Assembly (NCBI RefSeq): GCF_002953255.1 | Contig: NZ_CP026498.1 | Coordinates: 8,363,584-8,398,174 of the forward strand | Origin: Streptomyces sp. CB01881 | GTDB lineage: Bacteria; Actinomycetota; Actinomycetes; Streptomycetales; Streptomycetaceae | Direction of reading: 5' to 3' | DNA length: 34,591 nt | Shown: piece after piece, positions 15,560-23,093 of the stretch | Layout of the letters: every line of letters begins with the position of its first letter | Position numbering within the stretch: position 1 is the stretch's first letter | The notes under the pieces: generated by a model | The model's database searches: none | Seen by the model: only the letters and a program-made list of their open reading frames with translations | What the model was told of the DNA's origin: nothing | Translations under genes and position numbers: made by a program

Positions 15560-15606
15560 TTCGCATGCGGGTGGACCACTTTCGGCGGGTGCGTGTCGCA
15601 TGCGAA
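15560..15606. promoter_or_regulatory. paired palindromes upstream of the copper oxidase
   Basis: TTCGCATGCG (15560-15569) and CGCATGCGAA (15597-15606) form a perfect inverted repeat with 27 bp between them. Each arm also holds the 8-bp palindrome CGCATGCG. The two palindrome centres are 35 bp apart. The element lies 120-166 bases upstream of the oxidase start, and the acyltransferase terminator is on its other side, so it is a candidate operator for the oxidase-peroxidase operon. Confidence 0.5.
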
Positions 15607-15607
15607 C

Positions 15608-15636
15608 GGGGCGTGCGCCCGAACGGCTCACGCCCC
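15608..15636 (-). terminator. terminator of acyltransferase gene
   Basis: GGGGCGTG (15608-15615) and CACGCCCC (15629-15636) pair perfectly with a 13-nt loop. It lies 27 bases past the acyltransferase stop on the minus strand and separates that gene from the copper-oxidase operon. Confidence 0.6.
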
Positions 15637-15662
15637 GTCAGTCTCCTTCGTCGGGCGCCTGA

Positions 15663-16892
15663 TCAGACCACGCCCAGCGCGTACGCGGCGAACAGCGCGG
15701 CCGCGGCGCCGGCCACCGCCTTCCAGGTGCGGGAGAACGTCGTCCACGGGCCGTCGAAGCGGCGGGTGAACCACCCGATCGCGACCAGCACGGCGCCGAA
15801 CAGCGGAAGCAGCGCCAGCCGGGCGGCCACCCAGCCGAGCGAGTCGGGGGCGCCGGTCAGCCCGGGCACCGTGCCGAGGGCGGCCGCGCCGGGAACGGCG
15901 ACGGCGAGCATCGCGCTCTGGTGCCAGCAGAAGATCGTCATCGCCGAGAGGTTGACCACCACCACCGGCAGCCAGAGCAGCGGACGGCGCTTCAGCAGCC
16001 GGCCGAGCCGTTCACGCAGCAGCACCGCGGCGCCGCACTGCAGCGCGGCCAGCGCCAGCACCAGCAGGGACGGCGGGTGCGAGTTGGTCCGCTCGGCGCC
16101 GGGCACGCCGACCATGCTCGCCGGGTAGTGGAAGACCAGCAGCAGTACGGCGAACAGTGCGCCGCCGCCGAACAGCAGCAGCCGCGCCGCCGGACGGCCG
16201 AGCCGCCCCCGCGCCCAGAGCACGCCCAGCTGGTAGCCGAAGAGCCAGCCCGGCAGGATGTTCAGCAGCCCGACCCAGGACGGCACCGCCTCGGCCCAGG
16301 GGCCGTACCGGAGCAGGTCGACCACGGCGACCACGGCGGCCAGGATCCCGGCCGACCAGCCGCGCAGCCGCCGGGCGGCGGTGACGCAGAGCGGGGTGAG
16401 CGCGGTCAGCCCCAGGTAGACGGCGATGTACCAGAGCGGCTGCACCACCAGCACCGAGCCGGTCCGGACGGTGTCGCCCGGGACGCCGAGCCGGTCCAGT
16501 ACCGGGATCAGCAGCGCCCAGACGGCCGCCACCCCGAGCACCGGGCGCAGCAGCCGGACGGCGCGGCCGCGCAGCCAGCCCGCGTAGCCGCCCCCTTTGG
16601 CCCGGGCCCGTTCCAGTGAGCGGACCGAGGAGTGGCCGCCGACGAGGAAGAAGACGCCGAGCATCTGGAGCACCCAGCTGGCCGGGGCGAGGAAGCCGAG
16701 CGAGCCGAGCGGGCTGGCGTTGTGCAGCGCGCCGTCGGCGGAGAGGGTGAAGCCGCCGAGCATCCAGTGCCCGAACGGCACCGCGAGCAGGGCGAGTGCG
16801 CGCAGGCCGTCCAGGGCGCGGTCGCGGGTCTCGGGGGTGTGGGCGTCGATCTGGTCGGCGGCGCGGCGCAGGGCGGTGATCGGGTGGGCCAT
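15663..16892 (-). CDS. acyltransferase family 3 membrane protein
   Basis: A 409-residue integral membrane protein with about ten hydrophobic segments and the acyltransferase-3 opening, an Arg-Leu-Asp-Gly-Leu-Arg-like stretch (RALDGLRALALL) followed by the catalytic-type His42 in PFGHWML. Such enzymes move acyl groups across the membrane to glycans, lipids or antibiotics. It starts at ATG 16892, 136 bases after a DUF1023 hydrolase on the same strand, and probably shares that transcript. A hydrolase and an acyltransferase together suggest adding and removing acyl groups on an envelope or secreted molecule; this pairing is inference. Confidence 0.85.
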   Translation of the reverse strand: MAHPITALRRAADQIDAHTPETRDRALDGLRALALLAVPFGHWMLGGFTLSADGALHNASPLGSLGFLAPASWVLQMLGVFFLVGGHSSVRSLERARAKGGGYAGWLRGRAVRLLRPVLGVAAVWALLIPVLDRLGVPGDTVRTGSVLVVQPLWYIAVYLGLTALTPLCVTAARRLRGWSAGILAAVVAVVDLLRYGPWAEAVPSWVGLLNILPGWLFGYQLGVLWARGRLGRPAARLLLFGGGALFAVLLLVFHYPASMVGVPGAERTNSHPPSLLVLALAALQCGAAVLLRERLGRLLKRRPLLWLPVVVVNLSAMTIFCWHQSAMLAVAVPGAAALGTVPGLTGAPDSLGWVAARLALLPLFGAVLVAIGWFTRRFDGPWTTFSRTWKAVAGAAAALFAAYALGVV

Positions 16893-17028
16893 GGCGGGTC
16901 TCCGTTCGCGGGGCGGTGCGGGCGGCGGGGCCGGCGGGGTGAGCGGGTCCGGCGAGGTGGGCGGGGTGGGCCGCGTCGGCGGTTGCGCGGCCTCGCCGGG
17001 TACGGCGGTTGCAGCGGCTGCGGCGGCT

Positions 17029-18171
17029 TCAGCGGCCGAGGGCGACGGCGGCGCAGGCCGCCAGCGAGGCGGTGCCGGGGGCGAAGTAGCCGGCGTGGCC
17101 GTGGGATCCGGTGGCCGGGAGCGGGCGGGCGCCGAAGCCGGGGGCGGTCGGGTCGGGGCCGTGGCCGAGGCCCAGGAGCGAGACGTTGGGCACGTTGCCG
17201 ATCCAGTCGGAGCCGTTGCGCTCGACGGCCCAGAGCGGCACCCGGGGATCGAGCTCGGCCGCGGAGGCGACGCCCATCCCGGGGGAGCCGAGCACCACCA
17301 CGCCGGAGGTCTGCCGCGGTCCGAGCCCGGCCAGCCCGCAGACCACCGAGCCGTAGCTGTGGCAGAACACGGTGGCGGGTGCCGCGGGGGCGGAGGAGAC
17401 GGCGAGGCCGTCGAGCAGCCGGGACAGCCGCTGCGCCCCGGCGTGGGCGAGCGTCTCGGTGGCGGCGTCCGGGCCGACGCCGACCGGGGTGGTGTAGCCG
17501 GCCCAGGCGATCACGGCGGTCTCCCGGCCGGTGGCCTCGTACAGGGCCCGGGCCATCCCGGCCGGGGCGCCGTACGGATCGCCCTGCCGGTCGTAGTCGT
17601 GCAGGTCGACGTCGGAGCCGGGGACGATCACGGCCGTCCGGCGGGCGGTGGCCAGGTCGCCGTAGACCTCGGCGACCTGGCCGCGGCCGCGCGGGTCGAA
17701 GGCGAGGATCTGCCGGCCGTCGTCCAGCAGCGTGCGGTAGCGCTCGGCGCGGTCGCGGGCGGCGGTGTGGTCCTGCGGGGTGAGTGCCGGGTCGGCGGCG
17801 CGGGCCAGTTGGCGCTCGCGCTCCCCGGCCAGCGCCAGCGCGTTGGCCCGGTAGCGGAGCCGGACGGGGGCGCCGTCCAGGTTGCCGGTCACCAGCGGGT
17901 GGCGGACGGCGAGCGCGTCCTGCCGGGCGGCGGGCAGCTTCTCGAAGAAGGCGGCGACCTCGGCGGGGGAGGCGGTCGCCGGGTCGGGCAGCCGCAGGCC
18001 CAGGGTGGTGTCCGCGACCCAGGCCGCGCTGCCGGGCGGCGGCCCGGTGACCGCCTGCTGGGTGTCGGCGGACCAGCCGCCCGCGCCCAGGACGGCGGCC
18101 AGCGCCACCGCGGCGGCGGCGACCGCCCGCCGGAACCGCCGGGGCCTGTGGTGGGTGCGCGGCTGCCGCAT
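17029..18171 (-). CDS. secreted alpha/beta hydrolase, DUF1023 family (copy 2)
   Basis: A 380-residue paralogue of the hydrolase at 9366-10577. A basic N-terminus (RTHHRPRRFRR) and an alanine/valine/leucine segment to about residue 34 form an export signal. The nucleophile is Ser272 in CHSYGSVVCG, with AFDPRGRG and VIVPGSDVDL conserved. ATG 18171 is preceded by GAGGAGAG; a longer frame from 18255 lacks support. It stands between a two-component system and the acyltransferase, all on the minus strand. A 21-bp element at 18263-18283, also found upstream of the histidine kinase, lies 92 bases before its start, which suggests control by that system. The substrate is unknown. Confidence 0.85.
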   Translation of the reverse strand: MRQPRTHHRPRRFRRAVAAAAVALAAVLGAGGWSADTQQAVTGPPPGSAAWVADTTLGLRLPDPATASPAEVAAFFEKLPAARQDALAVRHPLVTGNLDGAPVRLRYRANALALAGERERQLARAADPALTPQDHTAARDRAERYRTLLDDGRQILAFDPRGRGQVAEVYGDLATARRTAVIVPGSDVDLHDYDRQGDPYGAPAGMARALYEATGRETAVIAWAGYTTPVGVGPDAATETLAHAGAQRLSRLLDGLAVSSAPAAPATVFCHSYGSVVCGLAGLGPRQTSGVVVLGSPGMGVASAAELDPRVPLWAVERNGSDWIGNVPNVSLLGLGHGPDPTAPGFGARPLPATGSHGHAGYFAPGTASLAACAAVALGR

Positions 18172-18225
18172 CTCGTTCTCTCCTCGTCCGTTCGGTCTCG
18201 ACGGAGAGGAAGGTAGAAATACGAC

Positions 18226-18253
18226 GGCCCCGCGTTCGTCACACCGCGGGGCC
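18226..18253. terminator. hairpin between response regulator and hydrolase copy 2
   Basis: GGCCCCGCG (18226-18234) pairs perfectly with CGCGGGGCC (18245-18253) with a 10-nt loop. It may end the response-regulator transcript or sit in the hydrolase leader, because it lies downstream of the 21-bp element in the direction of transcription. Confidence 0.5.
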
Positions 18254-18262
18254 AACTCCCGG

Positions 18263-18283
18263 GTACTACCCGGGTATCACACG
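18263..18283. promoter_or_regulatory. 21-bp element upstream of hydrolase copy 2 (putative response-regulator box)
   Basis: The 21-mer contains the perfect palindrome TACCCGGGTA and ends ATCACACG. It matches the element at 20343-20363 at 18 of 21 positions in the same orientation. It lies between the response-regulator stop and the hydrolase start, 92 bases upstream of the latter. Confidence 0.6.
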
Positions 18284-18290
18284 ACCGGGC

Positions 18291-18965
18291 TCACTGACCC
18301 GGCGTCACCAGCCCGGACTCGTAGGCGAGGACCACCGCCTGGGCGCGGTCGCGCAGGCCGAGCTTGGCGAGGATGCGGCCGATGTGGGTCTTGACGGTCT
18401 GTTCGGCGAGCACCAGCCCGCCGGCGATCTCCTGGTTGGAGAGGCCGCGGGCGATCAGCTCCAGGACCTCCGTCTCCCGCGGGGTCAGGCCGTTGAGCCG
18501 CAGCTTGGGGTCGCGGCGCCTGGCCGGCTTGTTCCGGGCGAACTCCTCGATGAGCCGGCGCGTCACCGAGGGGGCGAGCAGCGCCTCGCCGGCCGCGACG
18601 ACCCGGACGGCGGCGATGAGGTCGGCCGGGGGCGCGTCCTTGAGCAGGAAGCCGCTCGCCCCGGCGCGCAGCGCCTCGTACACGTAGTCGTCCACGTCGA
18701 AGGTGGTGAGCATCAGCACCTTGGGGCGGTGGGCGCCGGGGACGGCCGGCTCGAGCAGCCGGCGGGCCGCCTCCAGGCCGTCCATGCCGGGCATCCGGAC
18801 GTCCATCAGCACCACGTCGGGGTGGGAGGCGCCGCTCACCTCCAGGGCCTGCGCGCCGTCCGCCGCGTCGCCGACCACGTCGATGTCGCTCTGGGCGTTC
18901 AGCAGGGCGGCGAAGCCGGCCCTCACCATCGCCTGGTCGTCGACGATGATCACGCGGATGGTCAT
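18291..18965 (-). CDS. NarL/LuxR-type response regulator
   Basis: A 225-residue response regulator whose start (ATG 18965) overlaps the kinase stop by four bases. The receiver domain (about 1-120) has Asp9-Asp10, the phosphoacceptor Asp55 (LMDVRMPGMDG), a Thr in LMLTTFD and the Lys in FLLKDAP. The LuxR-type HTH (about 155-220) is seen in LTPRETEVLELIARGLSNQEIA and TVKTHIGRILAKLGL. It should bind DNA as a dimer when phosphorylated by the kinase encoded just before it. Putative targets are the two near-identical 21-bp elements at 18263 and 20343, which would give autoregulation plus control of hydrolase and acyltransferase. Confidence 0.94.
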   Translation of the reverse strand: MTIRVIIVDDQAMVRAGFAALLNAQSDIDVVGDAADGAQALEVSGASHPDVVLMDVRMPGMDGLEAARRLLEPAVPGAHRPKVLMLTTFDVDDYVYEALRAGASGFLLKDAPPADLIAAVRVVAAGEALLAPSVTRRLIEEFARNKPARRRDPKLRLNGLTPRETEVLELIARGLSNQEIAGGLVLAEQTVKTHIGRILAKLGLRDRAQAVVLAYESGLVTPGQ

Positions 18966-20284
18966 GCGGGTTTCTCCCCGGGGGTGTCGAGCGGCAGGAC
19001 GGCGGCCACCTTGAAGCCGCCGTCGGGCAGCGGGCCGGTGTCCAGCCTGCCATCCAGCAGCCGTACGCGTTCGCGCATTCCGACAAGGCCCTGGCCGGTG
19101 CCCTCGGCCGAGGCCTCCAGCGACTCGGTGCGCGCCGGCGGGGCGCTGTTCACCACGGTGACCTTCAGGCCCTGGTCGTCGACGGCCAGTGAGACCCACG
19201 TCTGCGCGCCCGGCGCGTGCCGGACGACGTTGGCCAGCGCCTCCTGCACGATCCGGTAGACGGAGAGGTCGACCGCCGGGGGCAGGGTGCCGGCCAGCTC
19301 GGGCGGCGTGGCCAGCTCGGCCGGCACCCCGGCCCGCCCCACCGTCTCGACCAGCTGGGCCAGTTGCCCGACCCCCGGCTGCGGCGCCTTCTCGGCGGCC
19401 GACTCCTCGCTGCGCAGCACGCCCAGCAGCCGCCGCATCTCGGCGAGCGACTCGCGGGCGGTGCCGGCGACGGCGGAGAACTCCTCGGCGGCCGCCGCCG
19501 GGACCTCGGGAATCCGGTACGGGGCGCTGGCCGCCTGCACGGCGATCACCGACATGTGGTGGGCGACCACGTCGTGCAGCTCACGGGCGATCCGGGCGCG
19601 TTCCTCCAGCAGGGTGCGCCGCTCGCGCTCGGCCTCGCTGATGTGCTCCTGCTCGGCGAGCAGCCGCTGGGCCTCGGCCCGTTCCCGCAGAGCCCCGCCG
19701 AGGACCAGCACGGCGCCGGACAGGGCCGCCGCCAGCAGGGTGTTGTCGCCGCCGAACCGGCTGCCGGGGGCGATCGCCGACAGCAGGAGGCTGGTGGCAC
19801 TGGTGACCAGCCAGACGGAGACCAGGGTGCGCCGGGGTTCGCGGAGTGCGAGCGGCAGCATCAGGAAGAGGTAGCCCACCAGGCTGGTGGCGGGCCAGGG
19901 CCAGACGGAGGAGGTGTCCCTCCCGGTGGTGAGGATCAGCAGGGAGGTGAGCAGGTCGGCGCCGCCGATCATCCACCAGGCGGGCAGCGGGCGGCTCACC
20001 GCCAGCAGCAGCGGCACGGTCTGCGCGACGGCGAGCCCCGCGGCCAGGCCGGCGTTGAGCCCGTAGTCGCTGCTGAGGACGTTGATCGAGCTGGGCAGCA
20101 GCGAGGAGATCGCCGCCACCGCGAAGACGTAGGGCAGATAGCGGAGCCAGGGGCGGGAGACGTGGGCCAGCAGCGGGGTGTGGTCGGCGGAGGGGCGGGT
20201 GAGCGGGGCGAGCAGTGCCAGCAGGGCGGACACGGCGGGCGGCCGGCCGCCGCCCCGGGCCGGTTCGGTGGTCGGATCGATCAT
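18962..20284 (-). CDS. membrane sensor histidine kinase (HisKA_3 type)
   Basis: A 440-residue kinase. Four to six hydrophobic segments between about residues 46 and 197 form the membrane sensor with little outside loop, of the kind that senses envelope or intramembrane signals. The HisKA_3 motif ERARIARELHDVVAHH puts the phosphorylated His237 next to a coiled helix. The ATPase has an N-box (VQEALANVVRHA) and a G-box (GTGQGLVGMRERV). It starts at ATG 20284 and is translationally coupled to its response regulator. The 21-bp element lies 59 bases upstream. The signal is unknown. Confidence 0.93.
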   Translation of the reverse strand: MIDPTTEPARGGGRPPAVSALLALLAPLTRPSADHTPLLAHVSRPWLRYLPYVFAVAAISSLLPSSINVLSSDYGLNAGLAAGLAVAQTVPLLLAVSRPLPAWWMIGGADLLTSLLILTTGRDTSSVWPWPATSLVGYLFLMLPLALREPRRTLVSVWLVTSATSLLLSAIAPGSRFGGDNTLLAAALSGAVLVLGGALRERAEAQRLLAEQEHISEAERERRTLLEERARIARELHDVVAHHMSVIAVQAASAPYRIPEVPAAAAEEFSAVAGTARESLAEMRRLLGVLRSEESAAEKAPQPGVGQLAQLVETVGRAGVPAELATPPELAGTLPPAVDLSVYRIVQEALANVVRHAPGAQTWVSLAVDDQGLKVTVVNSAPPARTESLEASAEGTGQGLVGMRERVRLLDGRLDTGPLPDGGFKVAAVLPLDTPGEKPA

Positions 20285-20342
20285 CCCGTCAGCGTAGGCG
20301 GGGCAAGGAGCCGCGGCGTGCTACCAGGGGCTGGATCCGGCC

Positions 20343-20363
20343 GTAGTACCCCGGTATGACACG
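20343..20363. promoter_or_regulatory. 21-bp element upstream of histidine kinase (putative response-regulator box)
   Basis: This 21-mer matches 18263-18283 at 18 of 21 positions, with core TACCCCGGTA and end ATGACACG. It lies 59 bases upstream of the kinase start and just past the tetR stop. This fits autoregulation by a NarL-type regulator. Confidence 0.6.
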
Positions 20364-20368
20364 GGGCC

Positions 20369-21079
20369 TCAGCGGCGCCAGTCGCCGGCCAACGCCGGTC
20401 CCAGCTGGTCGAAGTAACGACCGATCAGGGCGATCATGCCGTCCGGGCCGGACTCCTCCTGGTCGGCGGTCCAGGACAGGTGGGCCGCGCGCAGCACGCT
20501 GCCGAAGACCGCGGCGATCACCGTGGGCCGCAGGTCCTCGGCCGGATCCAGTCCCTCGCGGGCGGCGATCACCTGGGCCACCACCCGTTCCTGCTCGGTG
20601 ACCCGGCACAGGTGGGCGGCGAGCAGGGTGGGCGACTCCTCGATCATCGCGATCAGCTCCAGCGCGCTGGTGACCGAGCCCGGGCCGGTGTGCAGCGGGG
20701 AGCCGAGCTCGCGCCAGGACTCCACGATGGCGGCCCGCAGCGCCTGGATCGGGTTCTCCTCGGCGGGGCGCCGGCGCAGCTGCTCGATGAAGTAGTCCTC
20801 GGCGTCGGCCAGGACGGCGAGTGCGACCTCGTCCTTGTTGGCGAAGTAGCGGAAGAAGGTCCGCTGGGAGACGTCGACGGCGGCGGCGATCTCGTCCACG
20901 GTCGTCCGGGTGAAGCCCTGGCTCAGGAAGAGCCGGTGGGCGGCCTCGATCAGGGCGTCCCGGGTCTGCTGCTTCTTGCGCTCGCGCAGGCCCGGGCCGG
21001 TGCCGTCGGCGGTCCCGTCGCGTCCGGCGGGTCGTCCGGCCGCCGGGGCGGGGGCGGCGGGCTGGGGCTGAGCGGCCAT
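20369..21079 (-). CDS. TetR family transcriptional regulator
   Basis: A 236-residue regulator. A Pro/Ala/Gly-rich N-terminal tail (1-30) precedes the TetR HTH at about 36-82, with TVDEIAAAVDVSQRTFFRYFANKDE as the recognition region. A helical ligand and dimer domain follows (its APxHLSW-like helix is near residue 205). ATG 21079 has GGAAGG upstream; a longer frame to 21160 would run into the operator array. It is divergent from a drug-efflux-type MFS pump, which is the classic repressor-pump layout. The intervening 17-bp-period dyads are its likely sites, and it probably represses both genes until a pump substrate binds. Confidence 0.92.
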   Translation of the reverse strand: MAAQPQPAAPAPAAGRPAGRDGTADGTGPGLRERKKQQTRDALIEAAHRLFLSQGFTRTTVDEIAAAVDVSQRTFFRYFANKDEVALAVLADAEDYFIEQLRRRPAEENPIQALRAAIVESWRELGSPLHTGPGSVTSALELIAMIEESPTLLAAHLCRVTEQERVVAQVIAAREGLDPAEDLRPTVIAAVFGSVLRAAHLSWTADQEESGPDGMIALIGRYFDQLGPALAGDWRR

Positions 21080-21137
21080 GGCGGGGCCTTCCGGGCGGTG
21101 GGTGCGGCTGAGGTGCAGGGGCACAACTGTAGCGGTC

Positions 21138-21240
21138 TGACAAATGTCAGTGAACGACATGAGTCAGTCCAGGACATCAGTCAGCTATGGACACAAGTCA
21201 GTGTTTGCCGAATGGCAGTCACTGACATAATCTCCGAACG
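21138..21240. repeat. array of tandem operator dyads with exact 17-bp period
   Basis: The motif GACA-N3-GTCAGT (core dyad GAC-N4-GTC) begins at 21139, 21156, 21173 and 21190, each exactly 17 bp after the last; the third copy ends in C instead of T. A fifth, degenerate copy starts at 21207 (GCCGAATGGCAGT, 10 of 13 matches to the first unit). A sixth half-copy (GACAT) starts at 21224, over the putative -10 box of the efflux gene. The array fills the tetR-MFS gap and is the clearest operator candidate in the window. Confidence 0.8.
21205..21233 (+). promoter_or_regulatory. candidate promoter of the MFS efflux gene
   Basis: CATAAT (21226-21231) is a 5/6 match to a -10 box. TTGCCG (21205-21210) is a possible -35, with a 15-bp spacer to CATAAT or 17 bp to the overlapping TAATCT. 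Both boxes lie within repeat units five and six of the operator array, so a bound TetR protein would cover them. Confidence 0.4.
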
Positions 21241-21330
21241 TGGCGCCCGACGGCCGGGTAACTCGTGGGGACGGGCGGCCGGGGCGCCACGCCCATGCCA
21301 GTCCCACCGCCATGCCCCCGGAGGGCCCAG

Positions 21331-22935
21331 ATGAGCCAGTCCGTCGTCAAGAGCGCCGAGGCGGACGTCCCGCCGCAGCGCAAGCCCCCGGCCGCAAGGC
21401 GCCTCCAGGGGCACCCCTGGCTGACCCTGCTGACCGTCGCCGTCGGCGTGATGATGGTCGCCCTGGACGGGACGATCGTCGCGATCGCCAACCCCGTCAT
21501 CCAGGCCGACCTCAAGGCCGCGCCCTCCGAGATCCAGTGGGTCACCAGCGGTTACCTGCTCGCCCTGGCGGTCTTCCTGATCACCGCCGGCAAGATCGGC
21601 GACCGGTTCGGCCACAAGACGACCTTCCTGGTCGGCGCGGTCGGCTTCGCCGCCACCTCGGCCGCGATCGGCTTCGCCACCGACATCCAGACGGTGATCG
21701 CCTTCCGCGTCCTCCAGGGCCTGTTCGGCGCGCTGCTCCAGCCGGCCGCGCTCGGCCTGCTGCGCGGGGCGTTCCCGGCCGAGCGGCTCAACATGGCGAT
21801 CGGCATCTGGGGCGGCGTGATCGGCGCCTCCACCGCGGCCGGCCCGATCGTCGGCGGCCTGCTGGTCGAGCACGTCAACTGGGAGTCGGTGTTCTTCATC
21901 AACATCCCGGTCGGCCTGATCGCGCTGGCCCTGGGCGTGTGGATCCTCAAGGACGTCCGGGCCGAGAACGCGGCCAAGTCCTTCGACGTCCCCGGCATCG
22001 TGCTGCTCTCGGTGGCGATGTTCGCGCTGGTCTTCGGCATCATCAAGGCCCCCGAGTGGGGCTGGGGCGACACCCGCACCGTCCTGTTCCTCGGCGGGGC
22101 GGTGGTCCTGATGGGGCTCTTCGCGCTCTGGCAGGGCAAGGCCCGCGAGCCGCTGATCCCGCTCAGCCTGTTCCGCTCGCTGCCCCTGTCGGCCGGCACC
22201 CTGCTGATGGTGCTGATGGCGTTCTCGTTCTTCGGCGCGATCTTCTTCGTGACCTTCTACCTGCAGAACGTCCACGGGATGTCGCCCGTCTCGGCCGGCG
22301 TCCACCTGCTGCCGATGACCGGCATGATGATCGTCGGCTCACCGCTCGCGGGCCTGGCCATCGGCAAGCTGGGCCCGCGGATCCCGATCGTGGCCGGCAT
22401 GCTGATCACCACCACTGCGATGTTCGGCATGTCCACCCTGGACGCGGGCTCCGGCACCGGCGTGATGTCGCTCTGGTTCGTGCTGATGGGCCTGGGCATC
22501 AGCCCGGTCATGGTCGGCGCTACCGAGGTGATCGTCGGCAACGCCCCGCTGGAGCTCTCCGGCGTGGCCGGCGGCCTCCAGCAGGCCGCCATGCAGGTCG
22601 GCGGCAGCCTGGGCACCGCCGTCCTGGGCGCGCTGATGGCCGCGAGGGTCACCGACGTGCTGCCCGGGAACTGGGCCAAGGCCGGCCTGCCGCCGGTCGA
22701 GGGCGCCCAGGCCGAGGGCCTCAACCAGGCGGCCCAGCTCGGCATCGCCCCGCCCGCCCCGGCCGGCACCCCGCAGCAGGCCGTCGACGCGATGGCCGGC
22801 GCCGTCCACGACTCCTTCGTCAGCGGCATGTCGCTCGCCTTCGCGGTCGCCTCCGTGGTGGCCTTCGCCGCCGCCCTCCTCGGTCTCCTCACCCGCCGCG
22901 GCGCCACGGACGCCGGCCCCGCCGTGCACATCTGA
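21331..22935 (+). CDS. MFS drug-efflux transporter, DHA2 (14-TMS) type
   Basis: A 534-residue proton-driven exporter of the DHA2 family. About fourteen membrane spans are visible. Family motifs present are the D1-like LDGTIVAIANPVIQADL at the end of span 1, GKIGDRFGHKTTFL for motif A, the FRVLQGLFGALLQPAALGL motif B region and the GPIVGGLLVEHVNWESVFFINIPVG motif C region. ATG 21331 follows GGAGGG; longer in-frame starts exist but lack a ribosome site. It is divergent from tetR behind the 17-bp operator array and ends before a double hairpin. Substrates cannot be predicted, but relatives export dyes, antibiotics and other hydrophobic compounds. Confidence 0.93.
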   Translation: MSQSVVKSAEADVPPQRKPPAARRLQGHPWLTLLTVAVGVMMVALDGTIVAIANPVIQADLKAAPSEIQWVTSGYLLALAVFLITAGKIGDRFGHKTTFLVGAVGFAATSAAIGFATDIQTVIAFRVLQGLFGALLQPAALGLLRGAFPAERLNMAIGIWGGVIGASTAAGPIVGGLLVEHVNWESVFFINIPVGLIALALGVWILKDVRAENAAKSFDVPGIVLLSVAMFALVFGIIKAPEWGWGDTRTVLFLGGAVVLMGLFALWQGKAREPLIPLSLFRSLPLSAGTLLMVLMAFSFFGAIFFVTFYLQNVHGMSPVSAGVHLLPMTGMMIVGSPLAGLAIGKLGPRIPIVAGMLITTTAMFGMSTLDAGSGTGVMSLWFVLMGLGISPVMVGATEVIVGNAPLELSGVAGGLQQAAMQVGGSLGTAVLGALMAARVTDVLPGNWAKAGLPPVEGAQAEGLNQAAQLGIAPPAPAGTPQQAVDAMAGAVHDSFVSGMSLAFAVASVVAFAAALLGLLTRRGATDAGPAVHI

Positions 22936-22984
22936 TCCACCGCGCGCCCGACGGCGGCCCCGGACTCGGCGGAGTCCGGGGCCG

Positions 22985-23041
22985 CTCCGTCGTTCCCGGG
23001 CCCGCCGGGCCGGTCCTGGGGCGGGCCCGGGAACGACGGAG
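22985..23041. terminator. 22-bp perfect hairpin, bidirectional terminator
   Basis: Positions 22985-23006 pair perfectly with 23020-23041 (22 bp, 13-nt loop). It lies between the convergent MFS and aceE genes and is the longest perfect stem seen in the window. Confidence 0.85.
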
Positions 23042-23072
23042 GGCCGGACCTCCCGGGTGGGAGGTCCGGCCC
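23041..23072. terminator. second hairpin before aceE end
   Basis: GGGCCGGACCTCCC (23041-23054) pairs perfectly with 23059-23072 (14 bp, 4-nt loop). It touches the previous hairpin, starts about 20 bases after the aceE stop on the minus strand and is probably the aceE terminator. Confidence 0.8.
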
Positions 23073-23093
23073 TCAGCGGCCGTCAGGCGGCTG

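Noticed and set aside
21138..21240. 17-bp periodic repeats as a CRISPR array or plasmid iterons
   Set aside because: The unit is a short dyad between a divergent tetR and efflux gene and overlaps a promoter. An operator array is the simpler reading, and no Rep or Cas gene is near.
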